A DNA stretch of 5,467 bases. Source: Paludibacter sp. (GTDB lineage Bacteria; Bacteroidota; Bacteroidia; Bacteroidales; Paludibacteraceae). The translations under genes were made by a program, and so were the position numbers. The notes below the pieces were generated by a model. The model was not told the DNA's origin and did not search any database. It saw only the letters and a list, made by a program, of their open reading frames with translations. Positions within the stretch are counted from its first letter, which is position 1; the number at the start of each line of letters is the position of its first letter. The stretch is taken from contig JAQWCZ010000154.1 in NCBI GenBank assembly GCA_028705705.1, forward strand, positions 1-5,467, read 5' to 3'. Of this stretch, positions 1 to 5,467 are shown one piece after another.

Positions 1-354
1 GGTTTCAAAACGGATGGCCTTCTGGTCGAGGACAAACAGGATGAGTAGTCCGTTGTCTTCTTTAGCTTTACCAACTCCCCCGTTTTTGAATAAAGAAGTC
101 GCGAACATTTCGATGTCTTCGTCACTGATCGATTCTACGAGTACAACAGCAACTTCGGTACGGGTTGCTTTTTCAAGCGAATCGAACAGGATGTTTAATT
201 CGCGTACGGTTTCATCCCGGATAATTCCGTCGGGATTACTAACATAAGTGCGACTATCCACAACTTTGGGGTTGGGAATATTTTCTAAGTTATAAACTGC
301 ACCAGAGGCAGTTAGTGAAAGCAAAATAATCAAACCTGCGAAAATTCTTTTCAT
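1..354 (-). CDS. Exported TPM-domain protein (YgcG-like), 3' end beyond the window
   Basis: The reading frame is open from the ATG at 352-354 to the left edge, giving the first 118 residues with no stop. It starts with a signal peptide (MKRIF, then a hydrophobic stretch to about residue 15, with a likely cleavage site near ASGA at 16-19). The mature part follows the TPM pattern: a YVSNPDGII segment at about 37-45, a predicted strand TEVAVVLVESI at about 66-76, an FATSLFKNGGVGKAKEDNG segment at about 83-101, and the core strand LLILFVLDQKAIRFET at 102-117. The GxGKxxxDNGLLIL signature is typical of the family. TPM proteins are exported or membrane-bound. Phosphatase activity was described for a plant homologue, but the bacterial role is largely unknown. 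A transmembrane helix and a Gly-rich tail often follow, but they would lie outside this window. The start is 32 bases downstream of the FKBP gene, so co-transcription is likely. Confidence 0.85.
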   Translation of the reverse strand, partial: MKRIFAGLIILLSLTASGAVYNLENIPNPKVVDSRTYVSNPDGIIRDETVRELNILFDSLEKATRTEVAVVLVESISDEDIEMFATSLFKNGGVGKAKEDNGLLILFVLDQKAIRFET

Positions 355-386
355 ATTGGTAATGTTTGCATTCCACGTAGAAATGG

Positions 387-857
387 TTAATAATAATTGA
401 TAACATCAATAAGTTCCAAATCAAATATCAACGTTGAGTAAGGAGGAATTGCCCCCGATCCATCATCTCCGTATGCCAGATTGGCAGGGACATATAAAAG
501 GATGCGTCCACCCCGTTTTATCTTCGGAATAGCTTCTTGCCATCCTGATACTGCATTTGACAAATAATTCTCAAATGTACTGCTTTCAACTGTTTTTCCT
601 GTAATATATTTAACTGTATATTTTACTTTAACGCTACTGTTGATATTCGGCTTTGTGTAATATCCGGTATGAATAATCTCGTAACATAATCCGCTTTCTG
701 TTACTACAAAATCAGAATTATCTTTGTTTTCTTCTTTTAAGTCTTCTAACCATGATTTATTGAGTATCTTCCAGTCGGCATAATTATCTTCTTCACAGGA
801 TGAAAAACACAAAACGGATAAAAGGAGAATGAAAATATATTTGAATTGAGATAGCAT
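387..857 (-). CDS. FKBP-type peptidyl-prolyl cis-trans isomerase lipoprotein
   Basis: This is a 156-residue protein from the ATG at 855-857. A TTG two codons upstream is also in frame but is less likely. Residues 1-21 form a lipoprotein signal: a hydrophobic run (YIFILLLSVL) followed by FSSC, with Cys21 the predicted lipidated residue. The acidic EEDN just after it would affect sorting. A charged linker leads to the FKBP fold at about 70-154, recognisable from VKVKYTVKY, SGWQEAIPKIKRGG, LLYVPANLAYG, AIPPYSTLIFDLEL. By alignment with human FKBP12, the pocket residues Trp59, Tyr82 and Phe99 are kept (Trp106, Tyr129, Phe145), Asp37 is replaced by Glu, Phe36 by Val, and the His87 loop is shortened. 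It probably catalyses proline isomerisation in exported proteins. It is broadly similar to the FKBP-type lipoprotein GldI of gliding Bacteroidota, but I cannot claim orthology. It lies 40 bases downstream of lutB. Confidence 0.92.
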   Translation of the reverse strand: MLSQFKYIFILLLSVLCFSSCEEDNYADWKILNKSWLEDLKEENKDNSDFVVTESGLCYEIIHTGYYTKPNINSSVKVKYTVKYITGKTVESSTFENYLSNAVSGWQEAIPKIKRGGRILLYVPANLAYGDDGSGAIPPYSTLIFDLELIDVINYY

Positions 858-897
858 GGACAATGATGTTGTTTAAAGTTTAATGTGTTGTTTATAT

Positions 898-2298
898 TTA
901 ATCTGGTTGATTGTTTGATTTGTTTTTCTTTTTTTTCAATTGTTTCATTTGGGCTGAGAATGACTTTCCAGCAAATGCCGGCATCATTCTTTTGGGACCC
1001 CATCCTGTTAAATTGAGCGGTAAAGTTACAAAATTTTTTAAACTTCCCGGTACCATATCCATTGTGTTGCGATTAGAGCTAACCAGACTGAATCCTTTCA
1101 TCATTATTTTTTCCGCTTCCGGACGCAACCCTTGCTCAATTGTTTTCCTGCGGTTAGTCAGCAGGATATCAGTCAGCGGTATTTTAACTGGACAGACCTC
1201 TACGCATTTTCCGCACAGGGTGGAAGCGAAACTGAGGTGTGAAAAGTCTTTAAATCCCTTTAGAAATGGTGTCAATACTGAACCAATCGGACCGCTGTAG
1301 GTTGTGTCGTAGGTATATCCGCCAATGGTTTTGTACACAGGACAGGCATTCAGACAGGCTCCGCAACGGATGCAGGCTAAAGCTTCAAAAGCTTCGGTAT
1401 CTTCATAAACAGCAGTACGGCCATTGTCAAGTAAAATTACGTACATTTTTTCCGGGCCGTCAATTTCGTTCGATTTCCGGGGTCCTGTGAAAATGGTGTT
1501 GTAAGCAGTCAACTGCTGACCGGTACCATGTGCAGCCAGTAAAGGGTAAAACAATCCAAGCTGACTCATTTTCGGGATGATTTTTTCAATACCCGCAATG
1601 ACAATATGCACTTTCGGGAAAGCAGTAGTCATCAGTCCGTTGCCTTCATTTTCTGTAACCGAAATGCCACCAATATCAGCTATCAGAAAATTAGCACCAG
1701 TTACCCCTACATCAGCAGTGGTGTATTTTTTACGCAGTAAAACACGCACATATTCGGTCAGTTCTTCCGGTGTACTTTTTAATGGAGTACCAAACTTTTC
1801 ATGAAACAACTCCGCAATGTTTTCTTTTGATTTATGCATAGCCGGAGTTACGATGTGATAAGGTTTTTCCCCTGCTACCTGAACGATAAACTCTCCCAAA
1901 TCCGTTTCGATAGACTCGCATCCTATCGATCCGGCTGTGTAGTTGAATTCAATTTCTTCGGTGGTCATGGATTTACTTTTCACCAGTAAAGTAGCCCTGT
2001 TTTCTTTTAATATAGTGATAATGTGTTGGTTTGCTTCAAGGTCGTTTTTTGCCCAAAGCACTTCAGCTCCGTTAGCCCGGCTATTCTTTTCAAATTCAAT
2101 CAGGTATTTTCCCCAGTTGTTCAACACCTCTCTCTTGATTGCAGCAGCTCTGTGTTTCGCAAGTTCCAGGTTTTTATAACGTACCTTTCCTTTTGTGAAA
2201 GCCATATCATATTTGCCAATGTTAAAATCAATCGTTTTGCGATGATTTTTATCGAAGGCAATTTGTTTAGATGCTTTTTTAAATTCGTGGGCTTTCAT
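898..2298 (-). CDS. lutB: L-lactate oxidation iron-sulfur protein LutB (LutB/LldF family)
   Basis: The protein has 466 residues, close to the usual LutB length of about 475. It is a cytoplasmic component of the LutABC system, which oxidises L-lactate to pyruvate. LutB is the subunit combining a LUD domain with ferredoxin-type clusters. The LUD region spans about 50-300 and includes ADVGVTGANFLIADIGG (195-211) and the conserved TENEGNG (215-221). The first Fe-S motif is CIRCGACLNACP (Cys309, 312, 315, 319). After GGYTYDTTYSGPIGSVLTP comes a second, CGKCVEVCPVKIPL (Cys362, 365, 369). This second motif has only three cysteines with Ser/Thr before them, as in Bacillus-type LutB. The C-terminus is rich in lysine (KKKKNK). 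The ATG at 2296-2298 begins MKAHEFKKAS, a normal LutB N-terminus. It starts 25 bases after the coiled-coil gene. Neither lutA nor lutC adjoins it on either side, which is unusual. A distinct electron-transfer role is possible. Confidence 0.93.
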   Translation of the reverse strand: MKAHEFKKASKQIAFDKNHRKTIDFNIGKYDMAFTKGKVRYKNLELAKHRAAAIKREVLNNWGKYLIEFEKNSRANGAEVLWAKNDLEANQHIITILKENRATLLVKSKSMTTEEIEFNYTAGSIGCESIETDLGEFIVQVAGEKPYHIVTPAMHKSKENIAELFHEKFGTPLKSTPEELTEYVRVLLRKKYTTADVGVTGANFLIADIGGISVTENEGNGLMTTAFPKVHIVIAGIEKIIPKMSQLGLFYPLLAAHGTGQQLTAYNTIFTGPRKSNEIDGPEKMYVILLDNGRTAVYEDTEAFEALACIRCGACLNACPVYKTIGGYTYDTTYSGPIGSVLTPFLKGFKDFSHLSFASTLCGKCVEVCPVKIPLTDILLTNRRKTIEQGLRPEAEKIMMKGFSLVSSNRNTMDMVPGSLKNFVTLPLNLTGWGPKRMMPAFAGKSFSAQMKQLKKKKNKSNNQPD

Positions 2299-2323
2299 TT
2301 ATGAGGTGGTAATCAATAATAAA

Positions 2324-3214
2324 TTATTTCTTCAAAACAAATGTATAACTACCAATCAAATCTCCATCGGTAAAGAAATCAACACGATAGGTGCCAGGAT
2401 AGAGTATTTCTTCTACATGCCAGTAGATGACATCCTGTAGAGCTTCGCTGCCATATTCATAATCTTTTTTGGCCGAATAGCCAATCTTCCTGTTTTCAAA
2501 AGAGAATACATTGTCATTATCTTTGGTAAGCAACTCTCCATCGGGACGGGTAATGCGGACATACATTACTTTTTTACCAGGTTCTGCAGTAATGTTTTTA
2601 GCAATTGTATAATCAAATTGCAAATGCGCGATGCGACTGAAAATGCCCGTTTTCCGGTTTCTGTCATTGAGTGTGGTAACATTAAATTCCACTACTTCCA
2701 GTTTGGATGCCCGGGTAACTACTTCACTCAGGTTTTCTTTTTCTTTGGCTAATTGTTCAACGGTTTGAGATTTTTCTTCGTATTTCAGTTTAATTTGTGT
2801 GTTTTCTGTACGTAATTGTTGGTTTTCAGTATTTAGTGAATCAATTTGAGCTACCAAATGCATCATGATCTTTCTTACAGAAGCCAGTTCATCTTTCAAT
2901 TCCTGGATTTTACGGGCGTTTGTTGAACGGGTTTTTCTTAACTCTTCCAGTAATTCCTGAACCCTGGCTTTTTCACTTTCCAATTGTTGTAACAAGGAGT
3001 CATTCCTGATGGTCGAAGTATAGCCATCAAATTGATAGGTCAGATCAACGAATTCATCTTCGACACGTTCTTTCTCCTGATCCATGATTTCAGTTACCTC
3101 TACAAGTTCCAGTTCTTTTTGTTTTGCGTCGTTGTAGAAATAATAAACGATACCAGCCAGTGCCAGTACCACTAAAATCAGGACAATGATAATCAGATTT
3201 CTTGATTTGAACAT
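2324..3214 (-). CDS. Membrane-anchored coiled-coil protein with C-terminal beta domain, function unknown
   Basis: This 296-residue protein resembles, from memory, hypothetical proteins common in Bacteroidales. I know of no assigned function. One transmembrane helix lies at about 7-26 (LIIIVLILVVLALAGIVYYF), preceded by Lys and Arg, which suggests the N-terminus is inside and the rest is periplasmic. Residues 28-60 and 72-168 are highly charged with heptad-like leucine/isoleucine spacing (LLQQLESEKARVQELLEELR, IDSLNTENQQLRTEN, VEQLAKEKENL), predicting a long coiled coil. Residues about 173-296 form a separate, probably beta-rich domain that ends in a GTYRVDFFTDGDLIGSYTF pattern, reminiscent of Ig-like sandwich strands. 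The gene begins 5 bases after the murF stop and ends 25 bases before lutB, so co-expression with murF is very likely. A structural or scaffolding role at the inner membrane or cell wall is my inference. Coiled-coil similarity can draw misleading names such as chromosome-partition protein. Confidence 0.9.
   Translation of the reverse strand: MFKSRNLIIIVLILVVLALAGIVYYFYNDAKQKELELVEVTEIMDQEKERVEDEFVDLTYQFDGYTSTIRNDSLLQQLESEKARVQELLEELRKTRSTNARKIQELKDELASVRKIMMHLVAQIDSLNTENQQLRTENTQIKLKYEEKSQTVEQLAKEKENLSEVVTRASKLEVVEFNVTTLNDRNRKTGIFSRIAHLQFDYTIAKNITAEPGKKVMYVRITRPDGELLTKDNDNVFSFENRKIGYSAKKDYEYGSEALQDVIYWHVEEILYPGTYRVDFFTDGDLIGSYTFVLKK
2338..2345 (-). promoter_or_regulatory. Possible internal -7 box upstream of lutB
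   Basis: On the minus strand this reads TACATTTG, a perfect TAnnTTTG match, inside the last codons of the coiled-coil gene. A start about 7 bases downstream would leave a leader of roughly 32 bases before the lutB ATG at 2298. There is no TTTG at the normal -33 spacing, and such six-base matches occur by chance in AT-rich DNA, so this is tentative. If real, it would let lutB be expressed separately from murF. Confidence 0.25.
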
Positions 3215-3219
3215 AATTA

Positions 3220-4515
3220 TTAAAGCAATGAAACGATTTTCTCCAGTTGAATGCCCCTGGAGCCTTTGATTAATATTGTATAGTTTTCGGGTTGATGATC
3301 CGAAATAAATGTATAGATGTCTTCAACTTTCTCAAATACCCTGAAAGTCTGTATCGTGTTTTCAAACTCCTTACCTACCAGCAAAACATTTTCAAAACCA
3401 TTGTTTTCCAGTAAACGGATAATATTCTGATGTTCTTCAGCACTCTGAGCGCCCAATTCCAGCATATCACCCAGTATTAGCATCTTCTTTTCAGTTTGCA
3501 TGGCTGCAAAATTCAGGATAGCAGCCTGCATGCTGGTTGGATTGGCATTATAAGCATCCACGATCAACTTGTTTTTCCCTGTTTCAACAAGCTGAGACCG
3601 GTTGTTCTTTGGCTCATAGCCTTCTATTCCCTGTTTGATCTGGTTGTTTTTCAGTCCGAAAAAATGTCCGATTGCCACAGCAGCTAGCACATTCTCAGCA
3701 TTGTAAGTCCCGATAAGCTGCGTTTTTACCTCAAATACAGTGCCTGTTTGACATTCCATGGTCAGGAATGGATCTCCTGAAATGACTTTTCCGGTCACCA
3801 TCGATAGATCCGGATGATCTTTCATCCCATAAGCAACTTGTTTATCCAGATGAACCTTTGACTTTTCAGCCAACTGTTTCAGGTATTCGTTATCGGAATG
3901 GATAAAAATGCCCAATCCATTGGCAGCAATATAGTCGTACAATTCAGCTTTGGTCTTCATGACCCCTTCAAAAGAACCGAATCCTTCCAGATGTGCTTTC
4001 CCTACATTGGTGATGATACCGAAGTCAGGTTGCGCAATTTCGCACAATGCTTTAATTTCGCCGGGATGATTAGCTCCCATTTCGACAATGGCCAACTGAT
4101 GTTCTGTGTGAAGTTGCAACAGGGTCAGTGGAACGCCGATGTGGTTATTCAGGTTCCCTTGGGTATAAAGAATTTTGTATTTTTCTTTTAGGACAGAGGC
4201 AATCAGCTCCTTAGTCGTTGTTTTCCCATTTGTGCCGGTAATGCCGATGATTTTAACTCCCACTTCTTTTCTGTGCCGGGTTGCTAATTCCTGCAAAGAT
4301 CTCAGCACATCTTTCACGACTATATAGCGGTTATCACGTGCATACTCGGGTTGGTCAATCACCACGTAGGCGCAACCCTTTTCCAGTGCTGTAGCAGCAA
4401 ACTCATTCGCGTTGAATTTTTCTCCTTTCAGCGCGAAGAAGATAGAACCGACCGGACAATTGCGGCTATCGGTTGTAATGACAGGATGTTCAAGGAAAAT
4501 GTCGTATAACTCCAT
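3220..4515 (-). CDS. murF: UDP-N-acetylmuramoyl-tripeptide--D-alanyl-D-alanine ligase (MurF)
   Basis: This is a 431-residue cytoplasmic Mur ligase. It uses ATP to add D-Ala-D-Ala to UDP-MurNAc-tripeptide, the last cytoplasmic step in making the peptidoglycan pentapeptide. All three domains are present. The N-terminal substrate-binding domain has ITTDSR near 13-18 and GSIFFALKGEKFNAN. The central ATPase has the P-loop GTNGKTT (94-100), GNLNNHIGVP, VEMGANHPGEI (144-154), TNVGKAHLEGFGS (169-181) and Lys189 in KTKAEL, the expected carbamylated lysine. The C-terminal domain has NNRSQ (304-308), the MurF hallmark DAYNANP (320-326), GDMLELG (349-355) and KGSRG. I chose the ATG at 4513-4515 (MELYDIF). 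A longer in-frame GTG at 4573-4575 would overlap the upstream gene and add about 20 residues unlike the family. The gene sits 26 bases after the barrel gene and 5 bases before the coiled-coil gene. It is essential in most bacteria, so this is probably the main copy. Confidence 0.98.
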   Translation of the reverse strand: MELYDIFLEHPVITTDSRNCPVGSIFFALKGEKFNANEFAATALEKGCAYVVIDQPEYARDNRYIVVKDVLRSLQELATRHRKEVGVKIIGITGTNGKTTTKELIASVLKEKYKILYTQGNLNNHIGVPLTLLQLHTEHQLAIVEMGANHPGEIKALCEIAQPDFGIITNVGKAHLEGFGSFEGVMKTKAELYDYIAANGLGIFIHSDNEYLKQLAEKSKVHLDKQVAYGMKDHPDLSMVTGKVISGDPFLTMECQTGTVFEVKTQLIGTYNAENVLAAVAIGHFFGLKNNQIKQGIEGYEPKNNRSQLVETGKNKLIVDAYNANPTSMQAAILNFAAMQTEKKMLILGDMLELGAQSAEEHQNIIRLLENNGFENVLLVGKEFENTIQTFRVFEKVEDIYTFISDHQPENYTILIKGSRGIQLEKIVSLL

Positions 4516-4541
4516 GACAATAAACCTTAATAGTGGGTGAT

Positions 4542-5183
4542 TTATTTGATTTGGTATCCGAAAGTAACATACCACTGACCTTGCGTGATGCGGTCGTTTT
4601 TGGTACGATCTAAGCTATTGATGCCCCAATCGTAGCCGCTTTTCAAAATAAATTGACGCCACTGTATGCCACCACCTGCTCCCAGTTGGAAGTTGATGCG
4701 ATACAAATCAGTTTTATACAAATTAAATTTTCCCGATTGAATGCCCGTATAAGTTGCCATGTATTCACTCAAATAGGAATCAACCTTTTGATTTTGAACC
4801 AATCCAATTTGAATATTAGGTCCGGCAAAACCAAATATTTTAAAATCCTTGAAAAGTTTTTGATTGTACACAATTCTCAATGGTATTTCCAGGGCATGAT
4901 TCCAAGTATTATAAATAACACTATCGGATGAAACAGCGTATCTTTGAATTTTATTCGAATAGCCGATATTATAAAATAATCCAGTCTGAAATCCAAAATT
5001 GTATTTCAAGTCAAACTCAGCTTGTCCCCCCAAACGGATGGCGTCGAAATAAGTTTCACTGGTAGATTGTCCGGCTCTTTTGGGGTTAAAATAGCCACCT
5101 TCCAGTGTAATTTTCTGGGCATATAGTTGACCAGTGAAGCAGAAAAGTGCGAAAACTAAAGCACTAATGAATGTTTGTTTCAT
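4542..5183 (-). CDS. Outer-membrane beta-barrel protein (PorT-like / OMP_b-brl family)
   Basis: This 213-residue protein starts at the ATG at 5181-5183, which directly opens a signal peptide (MKQTFISALVFALFCFTGQLYA, with predicted cleavage after Ala22 before QKI). An in-frame GTG at 5217-5219 would place a non-signal segment in front of this and touches the promoter box, so I rejected it. The mature part is made of alternating amphipathic strands rich in Tyr, Phe and Gly: FQTGLFYNIGYS, EIPLRIVYN (99-107), IFGFAGPNIQIGL (116-128), FQLGAGGGIQW (165-175), FILKSGYDWGI and the terminal WYVTFGYQIK. This is the pattern of the small 8- to 10-stranded barrels common in Bacteroidota and often labelled porin or PorT family. 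Ligand and role are unknown, and the resemblance to PorT is one of fold only. It is the first gene of the minus-strand cluster and lies 26 bases upstream of murF. Confidence 0.88.
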   Translation of the reverse strand: MKQTFISALVFALFCFTGQLYAQKITLEGGYFNPKRAGQSTSETYFDAIRLGGQAEFDLKYNFGFQTGLFYNIGYSNKIQRYAVSSDSVIYNTWNHALEIPLRIVYNQKLFKDFKIFGFAGPNIQIGLVQNQKVDSYLSEYMATYTGIQSGKFNLYKTDLYRINFQLGAGGGIQWRQFILKSGYDWGINSLDRTKNDRITQGQWYVTFGYQIK

Positions 5184-5218
5184 GTTGAATGAAAAGATTA
5201 TCGATGTAATTTGGAGCA

Positions 5219-5226
5219 CAAAGATA
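5219..5226 (-). promoter_or_regulatory. Candidate -7 promoter box of the minus-strand operon
   Basis: On the minus strand this reads TATCTTTG, a perfect match to the Bacteroidota -7 consensus TAnnTTTG. Transcription would start near 5212, leaving an untranslated leader of about 28 bases before the barrel-protein ATG at 5183. I see no clear TTTG -33 element at the usual distance, and the sequence there is a T/A-rich tract. The box also argues against the upstream GTG start at 5217-5219. Confidence 0.6.
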
Positions 5227-5278
5227 ATTTTTTTACTTGGGTTTGCATTATTTTTTTGATGATTGTTAAGGTTTTCAG

Positions 5279-5320
5279 TTTGAATATATTCATATTTCTC
5301 AAATAAAATTTGTTACTTTG
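5279..5320 (+). promoter_or_regulatory. Candidate promoter region of the plus-strand (RmuC-like) gene
   Basis: A TTTG at 5279-5282 could serve as the -33 element. It is followed 21 bases later by TAAAATTTG (5304-5312), and a second near-consensus box, TTACTTTG, lies at 5313-5320 (one mismatch to TAnnTTTG). The second box would give a start near 5327 and a leader of about 40 bases to the ATG at 5367. Neither box is perfect, so which one is used is uncertain. Confidence 0.4.
5281..5292. repeat. 12-base perfect palindrome in the divergent promoter region
   Basis: TGAATATATTCA is a perfect inverted repeat with no spacer. It overlaps the candidate -33 element of the plus-strand gene and lies about 55 bases upstream of the minus-strand -7 box. 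It could be an operator for a dimeric regulator, but short AT-rich palindromes also arise by chance. Confidence 0.3.
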
Positions 5321-5366
5321 TGTGGGCTTACTAATCACGTTTTACAGTTAGCGTAACAGATAAATT

Positions 5367-5467
5367 ATGGAAATCATCTTAATCATTATTGGAATTGCGG
5401 CAGGTGCCATCATCGGTTATTTGTTTGCCAGGTCAGTTTCATCCTATGCCATGCAGGCGGAACGGAT
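5367..5467 (+). CDS. N-terminal fragment of a membrane-anchored protein, probably RmuC
   Basis: The ATG at 5367-5369 opens a frame that runs off the right edge, giving 33 complete codons. Residues 2-20 form one hydrophobic helix (EIILIIIGIAAGAIIGYLF), followed by ARSVSSYAMQAER, which looks like the start of a charged, helical segment. This short helix with a following coiled coil matches the N-terminus of RmuC, a DNA recombination-limiting protein with a nuclease-like domain. The fragment is too short to prove this. RNase Y also begins with a GAxIGY-type membrane helix followed by a coiled coil and is the main alternative. The gene is divergent from the barrel gene, with 183 bases between the two starts. 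Confidence 0.5.
   Translation, partial: MEIILIIIGIAAGAIIGYLFARSVSSYAMQAER

Noticed and set aside
14..247. 77-residue plus-strand frame rich in serine
   Set aside because: It is antisense to the TPM-domain gene, whose minus-strand frame is open throughout and has a signal peptide and family motifs.
868..894. Direct repeat of GTTGTTTA (868-875 and 887-894) between lutB and the FKBP gene
   Set aside because: An eight-base repeat of low complexity in AT-rich DNA is expected by chance, and it has no promoter or hairpin features.
746..1003. 85-residue minus-strand frame spanning the lutB end and FKBP start
   Set aside because: It is in a different frame from both genes, shows no domain or sensible composition, and overlaps two well supported coding sequences.
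1187..1213. Apparent missing cysteine in the second Fe-S motif of LutB
   Set aside because: As I recall, Bacillus-type LutB proteins also have Ser at this position with three cysteines, so it is a family trait and not a defect.
911..2304. Several plus-strand frames opposite lutB
   Set aside because: They are antisense to a clear LutB gene, have no recognisable domains, and look like by-products of the real frame.
3496..4191. Plus-strand frames opposite murF
   Set aside because: They are antisense to a fully conserved MurF with all its motifs and have no recognisable protein features.
4516..4575. Longer MurF reading frame from a GTG at 4573-4575
   Set aside because: It would overlap the end of the barrel-protein gene, and the extra 20 residues do not look like a MurF N-terminus. 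The ATG at 4515 begins the normal Mur ligase N-terminal domain.
5184..5219. Longer barrel-protein frame from a GTG at 5217-5219
   Set aside because: It places 12 extra residues before a clear signal peptide, and the start codon touches a perfect -7 promoter box.

Overview
The window looks like an ordinary stretch of chromosome from a member of the Bacteroidota, most likely order Bacteroidales. The reasons are the moderate GC content (about 40% by eye), the lack of convincing Shine-Dalgarno sequences, promoter boxes of the Bacteroidota type (TAnnTTTG), a small outer-membrane barrel protein, an FKBP-type lipoprotein, and a membrane coiled-coil protein of a kind I recall only from Bacteroidales. 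I cannot assign a genus.

Layout: six genes lie on the minus strand, transcribed from about position 5210 down to position 1, with gaps of only 5 to 40 bases. In transcription order they are an outer-membrane beta-barrel protein (4542-5183), murF (3220-4515), a membrane-anchored coiled-coil protein of unknown function (2324-3214), an L-lactate oxidation iron-sulfur protein lutB (898-2298), an FKBP-type peptidyl-prolyl isomerase lipoprotein (387-857), and the N-terminal part of an exported TPM-domain protein (1-354) that runs off the left edge. No terminator-like hairpin is visible between them, so read-through as one long operon is plausible. A possible internal promoter box lies just before lutB. 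At the right edge a divergent plus-strand gene begins at 5367. Only 33 complete codons are present, and they resemble the start of the DNA recombination protein RmuC. The 183-base divergent intergenic region carries a perfect -7 box for the minus-strand operon, a weaker one for the plus-strand gene, and a 12-base perfect palindrome.

Functionally, most of the cluster concerns the cell envelope: a barrel in the outer membrane, MurF completing the peptidoglycan precursor in the cytoplasm, an inner-membrane coiled-coil protein facing the periplasm, a lipid-anchored folding catalyst and an exported TPM protein. LutB is the metabolic outlier, and its usual partners lutA and lutC are not beside it. 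I see no mobile element, CRISPR array, RNA gene or clear novel system. The most interesting leads are the uncharacterised coiled-coil protein and the orphan lutB.
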